Of a DNA stretch of 64,000 nt, positions 45,349-54,301 are shown one piece after another. The translations under genes were made by a program, and so were the position numbers. Position 1 is the stretch's first letter. Every line of letters starts with the position of its first letter. The notes under the pieces are model-generated. The model was not told where the DNA came from, made no database searches, and saw nothing but the letters and a program-made list of their open reading frames with translations. Origin of the DNA: Paraburkholderia rhizosphaerae (lineage in GTDB: Bacteria; Pseudomonadota; Gammaproteobacteria; Burkholderiales; Burkholderiaceae); contig NZ_SORE01000017.1 of assembly GCF_004366595.1 (NCBI RefSeq), forward strand, positions 1 through 64,000. Reading direction: 5' to 3'.

Positions 45349-46221
45349 GTGCGTACTGTTCAAATCCTGCTGCAAACGACGATCCCGACTGCCGACAACG
45401 ACTGGTCAATTGCGCGATTCAGCCGTTTGACCGAATTGCTGCGGGCCTATCACGACAATGACGAGCGCGTGACATTCAACGTCGTCGCTCGCGACCGCGA
45501 TCCGCTCGGGCAACCCGATCCGGTGCTGTCACGCCTCGATGAATCCGAATTCGACGAGTTGTGGCTCTTTGCGGTCGATGTCGGAAACGGCCTGACCGCT
45601 GAAGACTGCGCGGGCATCACGCGCTTTCGCCAGTCAGGCCGCGGCCTGCTCGTGACCCGCGACCATATGGATCTCGGCTGTTCGCTGTGCACGCTCGGCG
45701 GCGTGGGTAAGGCGCACCATTTTCATACGCGCAATCTGCATCCCGACGAATCGGCACGCGTGGTCGATGACCCGTACACCACGGACATCTCGTGGCCCAA
45801 TTTTCACTCGGGCGCGAACGGAGACTTTCAGGAAGTCGCGATCGTCGGCCCGACGCACCCTGTGCTCGCGAACCCCGGCGCGCCCGACGGCGTGATTCGC
45901 TTCCTGCCGGCCCATCCGCACGAAGGCGCCGTCAGCGCGCCGGAAGACGAGCCCGCTCGCGTGATCGCGCGCGGCATCAGCAAGGCGACCGGCAAGGCCT
46001 TCAATCTCGCGGTCGCGTTCGAACCGTCGCCGCGCGGAGGTCCCGCGGTCGCGCAAAGCACCTTCCACCACTTTGCCGACTACAACTGGGACCCGCGGCT
46101 GGGTTGCCCGAGTTTTGTCAGCGAGCCGCCGGGCAACGGCATGCAGACCGAGCAGCAGGCGCTAAGGGACACCGAACGCTATGCGGTCAACGTCGCGCTC
46201 TGGCTTGCCGGAGAGCTCTGA
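45349..46221 (+). CDS. Conserved-looking protein of unknown function (possibly ThuA-like fold)
   Basis: A 290-residue soluble protein starting at GTG 45349 with no signal peptide. It begins QILLQTTIPTADNDWSIARF and contains a Cys-rich/His-rich centre (DHMDLGCSLCTLGGVGKAHHFHTR). It then has a block resembling glutamine-amidotransferase-like ThuA proteins (PTHPVLANPGAPDGVIRFLP AHPHEG, VAQSTFHHFADYNWDP). The two Cys and several His could bind a metal. Coding character is good throughout. I do not recognise a named family with certainty. Confidence 0.6.
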   Translation: MRTVQILLQTTIPTADNDWSIARFSRLTELLRAYHDNDERVTFNVVARDRDPLGQPDPVLSRLDESEFDELWLFAVDVGNGLTAEDCAGITRFRQSGRGLLVTRDHMDLGCSLCTLGGVGKAHHFHTRNLHPDESARVVDDPYTTDISWPNFHSGANGDFQEVAIVGPTHPVLANPGAPDGVIRFLPAHPHEGAVSAPEDEPARVIARGISKATGKAFNLAVAFEPSPRGGPAVAQSTFHHFADYNWDPRLGCPSFVSEPPGNGMQTEQQALRDTERYAVNVALWLAGEL

Positions 46222-46427
46222 AGCCCGCCGTCGCAGGCACTGCAAGGCAACGCGTCCCGCGCGCAGATAGCCGCCGCGCCTGGCGGCGGCAGCGCATCTG
46301 ATACGCGGGGGACGCGCGGCATCCCGCTTGACCGCGAGTATCGGCTATAAAAGGGACGTGACGACGTATTCAGCGCTCGGCGTCTTCGTCGTCGCTGTGT
46401 ATCACATGCAGGCTCGTGGTCGCCATC

Positions 46428-46685
46428 GCCCTCGGCGAAACGCCGCCGGAATGCTCGGCTAAAGTGAGCCGCGTTCACAAAACCGCATCGGAATGCCAAT
46501 TCCTTGATATGCATCCGGCGTCCGCCGGGTCTTGTCAGCAGCTCAGCCGCCATTTCGAGTCGATGACATAGCACATAGCGCATCAACGAATGGCCATCGG
46601 CGCGAAATAGCCGATGCAAGTGGGCCTGGGATGCGCCGATCGCCGACGCGATCAGTGCGACGCTCAGCTCGATATTGCCTATGTG
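46428..46685 (-). pseudogene. Remnant of an AraC-family regulator (HTH domain only)
   Basis: The minus-strand frame reads IELSVALIASAIGASQAHLH, RLFRADGHSLMRYVLCHRLE and HIKELAFRCGFVNAAHFSRA with FRRRF, an almost complete AraC helix-turn-helix pair. A TGA (46688-46686) lies immediately before it and no sensor domain continues upstream in any frame. The 3' end also runs out of the family pattern after FRRRFAEG. It is therefore a fragment, left in an otherwise featureless stretch from 46222 to 47025. A short expressed DNA-binding peptide cannot be excluded. Confidence 0.65.
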
Positions 46686-47025
46686 TCAGGCGTCAACGAC
46701 ACATTGCCCACTTCAGGTCGCATCAGGCCGAGCGGCCCGAGACTCCAGTCAAGAACGACCGCATCTTCGGACCCGCCAAGGCCGAATTCGACCTGCATGC
46801 CGTCGACTCGAAACGCGCGTTGATGGCGACGATCAACGGGTTCACCGTCATGACGGATAGCGCCGCCTTCGAATGGCTCCAGGTCCATGCGCTGCCGGGA
46901 ACATGGCGGGATGCCGGGATCGGGCATTCGGTGGGCCAAAAGATACAGCACGCCTGAATATGACACGCACAGGCAAATGCGCTGCGACGATCAGGCAACT
47001 CGAACCTCGCCTGGCGCAACGAACG
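46686..47025. other. Region without recognisable gene
   Basis: 340 bases between the AraC remnant and the sorbosone-type dehydrogenase stop. Two overlapping minus-strand frames of 95 and 98 codons are open but have no family character or ribosome-binding site. They may be decayed pieces of the AraC sensor domain or of another lost gene. Confidence 0.4.
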
Positions 47026-48345
47026 TTATCCGCCCGCGTTCGTCACGCGCCACACCGCATTGCCGACATCGTCCGCAATGATCAGCGCGCCGTCCTGGGC
47101 CTGAGCCAGACCGACCGGCGCACCATGCAGCTGCTTCTGGTCGTCCGATGCGAAGCCCGTCACGATCGGTTTTGGGTCGCCGACCGGTTTGCCGTTATCG
47201 AACGCGACATACGCGACCTCGTAGCCGCTTAGCGGCGAACGATCCCAACTGCCGTGCTCGCCGATAAACGCGCCGCCGCGATACTGCGCGGGCAGGCTGC
47301 TACCGGTGTAAAACAGCAACCCGAGCGGCGCGACGTGAGAGCCGATCGCATAGTCGGGCTTGACGGCCTTCGCAACCAGGTCCGGACGCTGCGGCTTCAC
47401 GCGTGAGTCCACATGCTGGCCGTAGTAGCTGTACGGCCAACCGTAGAACGCGTTTTCCCGCACCGACGTCAGATAGTCGGGAACGAGATCCGCGCCGATC
47501 TCATCGCGTTCGTTCGCAATCGCCCAGAGCTGCCCGGTTTTCGGTTCCCATTGCAGTCCGGTCGGGTTGCGTATTCCCGCGGCATAGATGCGGCTGCCAC
47601 CGGTTGCGATATCGACTTCCAGCACGTCTGCGCGCCGGTACTCGACGTCGAGCCCGTTTTCGCCGACGTTGCTGTTCGAACCGACGCCGACAAACAGCTT
47701 CTTGCCGTCCGGGCTCGCCAGCAGTGCCTTTGTCCAGTGGTGGTTAACCGTGTCCGGCAAGTCGGTGAGTTCGACGCCGCGCTCCGCAATGCTTGTCTCG
47801 CCGGTTTTGTACGGAAACTTCAGGATCGCATCCGTATCGGCAACATAGAGCGTATTACCGACCAGCTGCATGCCGAACGGCGAATGCAGATGGTCGATAA
47901 ACACGTACTTGTCCCATTGCCCGCTGCCGTCCTGACGCTCGCGCAGTAACGTAATGCGATTCGCGCCTTTGGCCTTTTTTCCCGAGCGCGCCTCGATCAG
48001 CCCGGCAATCAATTGCTTCGGCGTGGTCACCGCCTCTTCGTTCGGGCTATTCGATTCCGCCACCAGAATGTCGCCGTTCGGCAGCGCATAGACCTGCCGC
48101 GGATGGACCAGCCCGGACGCGATCTTCTCGATCTTCAGGCCCGCGGGTACTTTCGGCGTTTCGCCGCTCTGCCAGCCGACAAACTTCGGCACCTGCATCG
48201 GCGGCGCGAAGAAATTACGCGCGGCCGGCAGCGGCGGATTGGCGCCGGCCTGATGATCGGCGTCGAACCGTGCGTGCTCGTTGCATCCGCTCACCAGCGC
48301 CGCGACGGCGATGACCATGACGCTACCCGATGTGATCTTATTCAT
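47026..48345 (-). CDS. PQQ-dependent sorbosone/aldose dehydrogenase-like lipoprotein
   Basis: A 439-residue periplasmic beta-propeller of the L-sorbosone dehydrogenase (GDH-B-like) family. Lipobox VSGC puts the lipid on Cys21. The propeller starts at GLVHPRQVYALPNGDILVAE and continues through DHLHSPFGMQLVGNTLYVAD, RNPTGLQWEPKTGQLWAIAN ERDEIG and GEHGSWDRSPLSGYEVAYV, the family's catalytic/PQQ-site region. It likely oxidises an aldose or sugar-derived aldehyde in the periplasm, with the substrate unknown. GGAGG nine bases before ATG 48345 sets the start. It overlaps the upstream DUF2231 gene by eight bases. Confidence 0.82.
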   Translation of the reverse strand: MNKITSGSVMVIAVAALVSGCNEHARFDADHQAGANPPLPAARNFFAPPMQVPKFVGWQSGETPKVPAGLKIEKIASGLVHPRQVYALPNGDILVAESNSPNEEAVTTPKQLIAGLIEARSGKKAKGANRITLLRERQDGSGQWDKYVFIDHLHSPFGMQLVGNTLYVADTDAILKFPYKTGETSIAERGVELTDLPDTVNHHWTKALLASPDGKKLFVGVGSNSNVGENGLDVEYRRADVLEVDIATGGSRIYAAGIRNPTGLQWEPKTGQLWAIANERDEIGADLVPDYLTSVRENAFYGWPYSYYGQHVDSRVKPQRPDLVAKAVKPDYAIGSHVAPLGLLFYTGSSLPAQYRGGAFIGEHGSWDRSPLSGYEVAYVAFDNGKPVGDPKPIVTGFASDDQKQLHGAPVGLAQAQDGALIIADDVGNAVWRVTNAGG

Positions 48346-48784
48346 GAGCGACAACCTCCCTGAATACGAATTTGTCGAGGGCGACCACGATATGCGTGAT
48401 GCTCAGCAACAGTACCGTAGCCACCGACAGAATCAGGTTTTGCGGAACCATTGCGTATGCATCGCGGCTATGCACGAATGCATTGGCGATGGCCGCGGCA
48501 ATCGCAAGCAGGTTCAGCCAGAAGTCGAGTCGCTCGATAGCGGTAATCGGGTATCTCGACGGTAGCCATACGTGACAAAGATTGATCACACGCGGAATGA
48601 TCGCGAACACCAATCCGACTGTGACTAGCCACGCGGCGCCCTTTCCCCAGAAAACATTGCCGGTGATCGCGAAAATAATGTCGAAAATCAGCGTGCCGAC
48701 GAACAGGCCAAATGGAATCGGATTGAGGAGATCGAAGATAGCCGTGGCTATTCTCGACCGATATGTCGGGCTAGTGGGGGTCAT
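48338..48784 (-). CDS. DUF2231-like four-helix membrane protein
   Basis: A 148-residue membrane protein with four hydrophobic helices: LLNPIPFGLFVGTLIFDIIF, WLVTVGLVFAIIPRVINLCH, LDFWLNLLAIAAAIANAFVH and LILSVATVLLLSITHIVVAL. It matches the DUF2231 pattern, often placed with sorbosone-type dehydrogenases and possibly carrying their electrons to the respiratory chain through heme or quinone (inference). AAGGA eight bases upstream supports ATG 48784. The stop lies within the start region of the dehydrogenase gene, indicating coupling. Confidence 0.72.
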   Translation of the reverse strand: MTPTSPTYRSRIATAIFDLLNPIPFGLFVGTLIFDIIFAITGNVFWGKGAAWLVTVGLVFAIIPRVINLCHVWLPSRYPITAIERLDFWLNLLAIAAAIANAFVHSRDAYAMVPQNLILSVATVLLLSITHIVVALDKFVFREVVAHE

Positions 48785-48948
48785 GGAAGAGTCCTTCGTA
48801 GAAGACACGGGATGCGTTAAATCACGCGTCGCACACGACATGCCCGAACCATTCAGCATGCGATCAAGCGCCACGGGCACGGCATCACTGCCGGGCATGG
48901 CGTCTGCTGTCACGCTAATAGAGGCATGGATGCCCGAAGGAAGAGAAG

Positions 48949-49170
48949 ATGAAGCGATTCTTTTACGTTGCCCTTGCAGCCGTTGCGCTGGTATTTAGCG
49001 CAGCCGGATGCAAGAAGGTACACGACGCAGGCAATGACAGCATGAATTCGGGCAATAGCCACATCACGTCGTCGGCTGGAGCGGCCGGTTCGCTGCAGGA
49101 CTCGGCGCTTGCGAGTTCTCCGGCCGCCGCCATCGCGAGCGATGTCACCGCGTCGGGTGCGCGGCCCTAG
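48949..49170 (+). CDS. Small lipoprotein, unknown function
   Basis: A 73-residue predicted lipoprotein. Signal sequence MKRFFYVALAAVALVFSAAG is followed by Cys21, then a short low-complexity chain rich in Ser, Ala, Gly and Asn without defined folds. GGAAGAGA before ATG 48949 is a good ribosome-binding site. It is divergent from the DUF2231/dehydrogenase operon (164 bases), with no partner genes in its own direction. Confidence 0.65.
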   Translation: MKRFFYVALAAVALVFSAAGCKKVHDAGNDSMNSGNSHITSSAGAAGSLQDSALASSPAAAIASDVTASGARP

Positions 49171-49221
49171 CGCCTGTAGCATCTATTGCGTCTATAGCGC
49201 GACGACGCATCGCTTTCATGT

Positions 49222-49938
49222 TTAGACGCCAAAGCGCGCGGCCAGATCGACAAGATCCTCCGCAATCCAATCCCACTGTCCTTCCGCGCGCAAATCGCTG
49301 GTCTGTGCCGGCCCATGCTCGCGGGGCCGCGCAATAAAGGCCGTGCGGAACCCGCACTTCTGCGCGGCCGCGAGGTCGCTATTGTGGGCCGCGACCATGC
49401 AGACACTTTGCGGCGGCAAGGCAAGCACGTCTGCAGTTCGCAAATAAGCATCAGGTGAAGGCTTATAAGCCTGCGCGACTTCCGCGCCGAGAATCGCGTC
49501 CCATGGCAAGCTGCCATGTTTGGCCATATCGATCATCAACCTGATATTGCCGTTCGACAGCGGTGCGATGATGTGCCGCGATTTGAGCCGGCTCAGCCCC
49601 TGAACCGTATCCGGCCACGGATCGAGCCGGTGCCATGCGAGATTGAGTTCGTCCAGTTCCAGCGCCGGCACACGCTGACGATCGATACCGAACACCGGCA
49701 GCACCTGCTCGAGATTTTCGCGGTGCAGCACATCGAGCCTTACAAACGGCCGCTCGCCTTTTCGGATTTTCTCCATCGCGGGCTGGTAGAGCCCACGCCA
49801 TGCGTCCGCGAATGCGTCAGCTTCATCCGCGCCGCGTCCATGCCGTTGAAGAAATTGCGCCGCTTCACGCGCAACCCCGCTGCGCCAATCGACCAGTGTG
49901 CCGAAAACGTCGAATACGAAAGCCTTCACGTCTTTCAT
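49222..49938 (-). CDS. Haloacid dehalogenase type II (HAD superfamily)
   Basis: A 238-residue hydrolase. Motif I holds the nucleophile Asp10 (FVFDVFGTLVDW). Motif II is in IIAPLSNGNIRLM and motif III in KPSPDAYLRTADVL. The acidic motif IV position reads VAAHNSDLAAAQKCGFRT, with Asp and Asn in the expected arrangement of L-2-haloacid dehalogenases. It removes halogen from short 2-haloacids in known members, but the natural substrate may differ. ATG 49938 starts at MKDVKAF. A frame continuing to 50070 overlaps the flavoprotein gene and is rejected. It lies 46 bases after the flavoprotein on the same strand. Confidence 0.82.
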   Translation of the reverse strand: MKDVKAFVFDVFGTLVDWRSGVAREAAQFLQRHGRGADEADAFADAWRGLYQPAMEKIRKGERPFVRLDVLHRENLEQVLPVFGIDRQRVPALELDELNLAWHRLDPWPDTVQGLSRLKSRHIIAPLSNGNIRLMIDMAKHGSLPWDAILGAEVAQAYKPSPDAYLRTADVLALPPQSVCMVAAHNSDLAAAQKCGFRTAFIARPREHGPAQTSDLRAEGQWDWIAEDLVDLAARFGV

Positions 49939-49984
49939 CCCGTTTACCCCCGTAGATCCTGCATTGCCGACGATCGTCGCCCCT

Positions 49985-51838
49985 TTACACGCCGCCGGGC
50001 GACAACCGCGTAAACCCTTCCCGATCCCACTCTTCCGAGCCAACACCCTGGTGAACAAAGAACAGACCATCCGGGTCGTATTTGCGCTTTACCTCGCGAA
50101 GCCTCGAATAATGCTCGCCCCAGTAAGCGCGCGGCCAGTCTTGCTGAAAGAAGCTGCTTTCCGACACATAGGCACCCGCTTGCGGCGCGACCACGCGCAA
50201 CGATCTTGCGGCTTCGCGAATACGTATGGCCGCTTCGCGCGCAGCCATTTCATCGATCGTTGTGCCCGGCATGCCGGCAAACGCGGGTGGCCCTTCGCCA
50301 GCGATGATCGCCAGGGCGAACGCATTCAACACATCCGGATTCATCGCGGTATCGCGTGCCGCCTGACGTGCTTCTTCCGGCGCACCGGCTAAGCCCTTGT
50401 TAAAGTGCAGCGACACGTTCCACTGCTGGCTCGCTTCAAATAACGCGTCCGACAACGACGCGCGCGCCGACCCATCCAATAGCGATGCCGGCAGCCACAT
50501 CGATTCATATCCGTGAAGAAACTGACCGGCCTCGCGTTGGTTCGAAGCCCAAAACACATCACCTGGCGCCGCACCGCGCCGGCTATCGCCGATCATCACG
50601 CCCGGCGCATTCTTCATGACGAACGCCGGGTCCCAAAGATGACGCGCGGGAATGGCGATAACCTGTATCGGCTCGATCACCGTGAAATCGGCTTTCGAAT
50701 TGGCGAGCGAATCCAGAAACGGTTTCCAGACACGCGTGGCCTCCTCGCGATCGAGGCCTTGAAACAGCATTGAAATGCGTAGTGTCGAATTGGGCCGCAT
50801 CGACACGGTCTCGCCCCAATGTTCGTTTAACAGGTTGGCCGCATAGAACGACAGAAAGCGGTCAATCAGGCGCCGGAATGCGGCCGGCGACGATGCATTG
50901 ATTGCCGCGGAAACGACACCGACATAGTCCGGCAACGGGTGCGTCTTTAGCGTCACGCTCGTCACGACGCCAAAGCTGCCGCCGCCGCCGCCCTTGAGCG
51001 CCCAGAACAGATCCGGATCAGTGCGCGCATTGACGATGCGTTCGACGCCATCGGCGCTCACCACCTGCGCTTCCAGCAGCGACCCGGCCGCAGTGCCGAA
51101 TTTCTTTGAAAAACTGCCGAATCCGCCGCTCTGCACCAGACCCGCGACGCCGACCGTCGCGCATCCGCCGCCTTGCACGTAGCGGCCGCCCTGTGTCGTC
51201 ACTGCGTCGTACACGTGCATCCAGATTTCACCGGCGGCCACGGTAACCGCGGGCTGAGGTGGCATATCGCCGACACAGTCCAATGGAACGAATGCGTCGT
51301 ACAGGCGAATGCCACGCATCCGGCGAGTCCAGATCAGCAGCGAATCCGCTGCGTTCGATGTGCCCTGATAGCTATGACCACCGCCCTTGATGACCAGCCG
51401 GAGCCGATGGTCGCGCGCAAACCGGACCGCCTCCGCGACATCGTTCGATTGCTCGGCGGCGACCGCATACGGGCCAGGCGTTGAACTCCACGCGTCGATC
51501 CAGCCCGACGTTTGCGTCAAAGCCGGTTCGTCACCGAGAAAATAAGGGTTGTTCAGTTGCTTGATGATGTTGCGACAGGCTGCATCGCGCGGGGCGTGCC
51601 GGCATACGTCGAGTGGCGACGTCACGTCGAGCAGGCGACCGCCGACGCGTTGGTTGAGCGCCGCCCATTCGGTTCGCGATGGCCAGTCGGAATCCGCGAC
51701 GCGTACACGTTGCGTGGTTCTGCTAGCGGGCAGTGTCGACTCCTGCCCCGCGGCCAGCGATCCGAACCGGCCGACATACCCGGTTGCCGCGAGGCCGAGC
51801 GTCGCGTTGATCAGTGCTCTGCGCGTCAATGAAGCCAT
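49985..51838 (-). CDS. Secreted FAD-linked oxidoreductase, berberine-bridge-enzyme type
   Basis: A 617-residue flavoprotein. A twin-arginine-like leader (LTRRALINATLGLAATGYVG) suggests Tat export. The FAD_binding_4 domain contains LVIKGGGHSYQGTSNAADSL, whose His is the usual covalent FAD site, and GGRYVQGGGCATVGVAG. The C-terminal BBE motif is YWGEHYSRLREVKRKYDPDG. Such enzymes oxidise sugars or secondary metabolites with oxygen. At 617 residues it is longer than most (about 450-550), mainly by a middle insertion. ATG 51838 gives the leader, and 51892 adds 18 residues. Confidence 0.8.
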   Translation of the reverse strand: MASLTRRALINATLGLAATGYVGRFGSLAAGQESTLPASRTTQRVRVADSDWPSRTEWAALNQRVGGRLLDVTSPLDVCRHAPRDAACRNIIKQLNNPYFLGDEPALTQTSGWIDAWSSTPGPYAVAAEQSNDVAEAVRFARDHRLRLVIKGGGHSYQGTSNAADSLLIWTRRMRGIRLYDAFVPLDCVGDMPPQPAVTVAAGEIWMHVYDAVTTQGGRYVQGGGCATVGVAGLVQSGGFGSFSKKFGTAAGSLLEAQVVSADGVERIVNARTDPDLFWALKGGGGGSFGVVTSVTLKTHPLPDYVGVVSAAINASSPAAFRRLIDRFLSFYAANLLNEHWGETVSMRPNSTLRISMLFQGLDREEATRVWKPFLDSLANSKADFTVIEPIQVIAIPARHLWDPAFVMKNAPGVMIGDSRRGAAPGDVFWASNQREAGQFLHGYESMWLPASLLDGSARASLSDALFEASQQWNVSLHFNKGLAGAPEEARQAARDTAMNPDVLNAFALAIIAGEGPPAFAGMPGTTIDEMAAREAAIRIREAARSLRVVAPQAGAYVSESSFFQQDWPRAYWGEHYSRLREVKRKYDPDGLFFVHQGVGSEEWDREGFTRLSPGGV

Positions 51839-52063
51839 ACGTGAATGCCTCCATGATGTTGTTCTGCTGACAGGGCGACAACGTAACGACACTAACCCGA
51901 CAGCAAAAACAATATCTGAAAGCCGGCCGGCTTTCCACTGCGCGAGCGCGCATGTTCAGCGTGGAATGCTCGCACGGCGATGCGTTACCCGAAGTGCATC
52001 ACGAGGTTGCACACTCAACCAGTTTCGATCACGACGCGCAGCACCGCTTTCCAGCTGAACTGA

Positions 52064-52678
52064 TTAACTGGTCGCGGCCTGCGCGACGAATGGCTCGATG
52101 TTTCGCATCGCACGTTCGACATACTCGTCTTTCTCTCCGACCGGCGCGACGTAGTGAATCGCGCTGCGAGCGGCTTCGATCCCTTCCAGACGCGCGATGA
52201 CCCACACGGCCAGATACTGCGACGCGAGACAGCCGCCTGCGGTCGCGACGTTTCCATTCGCGACGAACGGCTGATTGACGACCTGAACCCCAGCCTCTTC
52301 GACCCAAGGCCTGGTGGTCAGATCCGTGCATGCGGGCACGTCCTGAAGAAGCCCGAGCTTCGCGAGCACCAGCGTCCCCGAACACTGCGCGCCGAGCAAC
52401 TGCCGCGTCGGGTCGAGTTTGAGACGCGCCATCAGCGCTGGATCCGCCACCACTTCCCGGGTCAACCTGCCGCTTCCGATGATCACCGCATCGGCACGCG
52501 ATGCATCTTCCAGCGTCGCTTGCGCTTTCAGCACAACGCCATTCATCGAGCGAGCTTCGTGCGTCGGGCAGGCGATCGACACGCTCCAGCCGGGCTTTGT
52601 CACACGATTCAGTATGCCGGATGCAATCAGCGAATCGAGTTCGTTGAAGCCGTCGAACGTCAGAATGGCAATACGCAT
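52064..52678 (-). CDS. DJ-1/PfpI-family protein
   Basis: A 204-residue single-domain DJ-1-like protein (RIAILTFDGFNELDSLIASG). It has the nucleophile cysteine in GAQCSGTLVLAKLGLL and the PGWSVSIACP region. A 29-residue C-terminal extension carries YVERAMRNIEPFVAQAATS. It could be a glyoxalase III-type, isonitrile-hydratase-like or chaperone activity. The sequence alone does not decide. It is divergent from the MocR regulator (79 bases apart), which is likely to control it. Confidence 0.78.
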   Translation of the reverse strand: MRIAILTFDGFNELDSLIASGILNRVTKPGWSVSIACPTHEARSMNGVVLKAQATLEDASRADAVIIGSGRLTREVVADPALMARLKLDPTRQLLGAQCSGTLVLAKLGLLQDVPACTDLTTRPWVEEAGVQVVNQPFVANGNVATAGGCLASQYLAVWVIARLEGIEAARSAIHYVAPVGEKDEYVERAMRNIEPFVAQAATS

Positions 52679-52739
52679 GGTGTTCTCCCGGTGGGGCGAT
52701 CAAGGGTGACGTGCAGTGCATGCTACGGGCAAAAACAAA

Positions 52740-52757
52740 TACAATCAAAAAATTGTC
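52740..52757 (+). promoter_or_regulatory. -10-like element and inverted repeat at the MocR start
   Basis: TACAAT (52740-52745) resembles a -10 box only 12 bases before ATG 52758, and ACAAT-N6-ATTGT (52741-52756) is an inverted repeat over it. There is no ribosome-binding site between them. This fits a leaderless or near-leaderless transcript whose operator overlaps the promoter, as expected of an autoregulated MocR gene. Confidence 0.4.
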
Positions 52758-54107
52758 ATGGATACATTCCTGATGCCCACGCCCCGTTACAAGCAACTGG
52801 TCGACAAGCTCGCGGCCGACATCCGCAGCGGCCGTCTCGCGCCCGGCACGCGCCTGCCCACTCACCGGCAGCTGGCCGCGACAGAGGGACTGGCGCTCGT
52901 GACCGCCACGCGCGTCTACGCGGAACTGGACGCGATGGGGCTCGTCAGCGGTGAAACGGGACGCGGCACGTTTGTCAAGGAAGCGTTGCTTCCGCGGGGT
53001 CAGGGCATCGATCAGGTGGCGATCGCCGCAGATACCGTGGACCTGAATTTCAACTATCCGGCGCTGCCCGGCCAGGCCGATCTGCTGCGGACTGCGCTGC
53101 GGCAACTGTCATCAGCGGGCGATCTCGAAGCGTTGCTGCGCTATCAGCCGCATGGCGGACGAAAACACGAGCGAGCGCTGGTTGCCCGACACCTGGCACG
53201 CAGTGGTCTGTCCGTCACCGAAGATCAGGTGCTGCTGGTGGACGGCGCGCAGCATGGCCTCGCGACCACCGCGCTGGCGCTGCTGGAACCGGGCGACGTA
53301 GTGGCAGTCGACGCGCTGACGTACCCGGGCTTCAAGCTGCTCGCGCAAGCACACCGGCTGGAACTTGCGCCTTTGCCCGGCACCGCCGATGGTCCCGAGC
53401 TGGACGCACTCGACGCGCTGTGCAAGCGCCGTCGCGTGCGCGCGATCTACACGATGCCGACGCTTCACAACCCGCTCGGCTGGGTGATGAAAATGCGCAA
53501 ACGGCGCGCATTGGCAGCGCTCGCCCGCCACTACGGATTGCTGATCATCGAAGACGGCGCCTATGCGTTTCTCGCCGAAGACGCTCCGCCGCCGCTCGCG
53601 ACGCTTGCGCCGGATCTGACCGTATACGTTTCGGGGTTTTCAAAGAGTGTCGCGACCGGTCTGCGGGTTGGCTACGTCGCCGCGCCGCGCGAATTCGTGC
53701 CGAAAATCGAGCGTGCGATCCGGGCAACAACATGGAACACGCCGGGCGTGATGACCGCCATTGCGTGCGGTTGGCTCGAAGACGGAACCGTCGAGCGCCT
53801 CGAAGCCGAGAAGCGCAACGACGCCGCTGTTCGACAAGCGATAGCGGCCGATGCACTGGGCCGGCTGAAACGGACCTGCCATCCGGCGTCGTACTTCGTT
53901 TGGCTGCCGCTGCCCGCCGACGCGCGCGCGGATCAAATCGCAGTGGCGCTAATGCGCGAACGGATCTGGGTATCGACGGCCGAGCCGTTTTCCACCACGA
54001 AGCAAGCACCCCACGCGGTACGCCTGGCTCTCGGATCGGTTGACCCGGATACGCTAAAAGCCGCGCTACTTCGCGTCAAAGCGGTCATTGCCGATCACAC
54101 GTACTAG
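52758..54107 (+). CDS. MocR-type transcriptional regulator (GntR HTH + aminotransferase fold)
   Basis: A 449-residue regulator. The N-terminal GntR winged helix (residues about 10-75, RLAPGTRLPTHRQLAATEGL) is joined to a PLP-dependent aminotransferase-like domain. The PLP lysine lies in YVSGFSKSVATGLRVGY, with AIYTMPTLHNPLGWVM and IIEDGAYAFLAEDA as cofactor contacts. MocR proteins sense PLP adducts of amino acids or vitamin B6 and control neighbouring genes, here probably the divergent DJ-1 gene. ATG 52758 and a second ATG at 52773 are both possible. Neither has a Shine-Dalgarno sequence. Confidence 0.87.
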   Translation: MDTFLMPTPRYKQLVDKLAADIRSGRLAPGTRLPTHRQLAATEGLALVTATRVYAELDAMGLVSGETGRGTFVKEALLPRGQGIDQVAIAADTVDLNFNYPALPGQADLLRTALRQLSSAGDLEALLRYQPHGGRKHERALVARHLARSGLSVTEDQVLLVDGAQHGLATTALALLEPGDVVAVDALTYPGFKLLAQAHRLELAPLPGTADGPELDALDALCKRRRVRAIYTMPTLHNPLGWVMKMRKRRALAALARHYGLLIIEDGAYAFLAEDAPPPLATLAPDLTVYVSGFSKSVATGLRVGYVAAPREFVPKIERAIRATTWNTPGVMTAIACGWLEDGTVERLEAEKRNDAAVRQAIAADALGRLKRTCHPASYFVWLPLPADARADQIAVALMRERIWVSTAEPFSTTKQAPHAVRLALGSVDPDTLKAALLRVKAVIADHTY

Positions 54108-54301
54108 AACGCACCCCGCTGCTGCTTTGCACAAAAATTGACTTCCTCCCGCCTGGGGCTTACCCGAATGCAAAAAAGTATCGGTCGGCGGCTTTAATTT
54201 CAGTGGTGAGATAGCTTCGATGACGCTAATTTCCAATCATGGCAATCACGGCAAACATGCGAGCCACCCAACAAGCAAAAGCCGGCGCAGGAGGCAGACA
54301 G

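Noticed and set aside
46679..47019. Two minus-strand ORFs (95 and 98 codons) as genes
   Set aside because: They overlap in different frames, lack ribosome-binding sites and show no recognisable domain.
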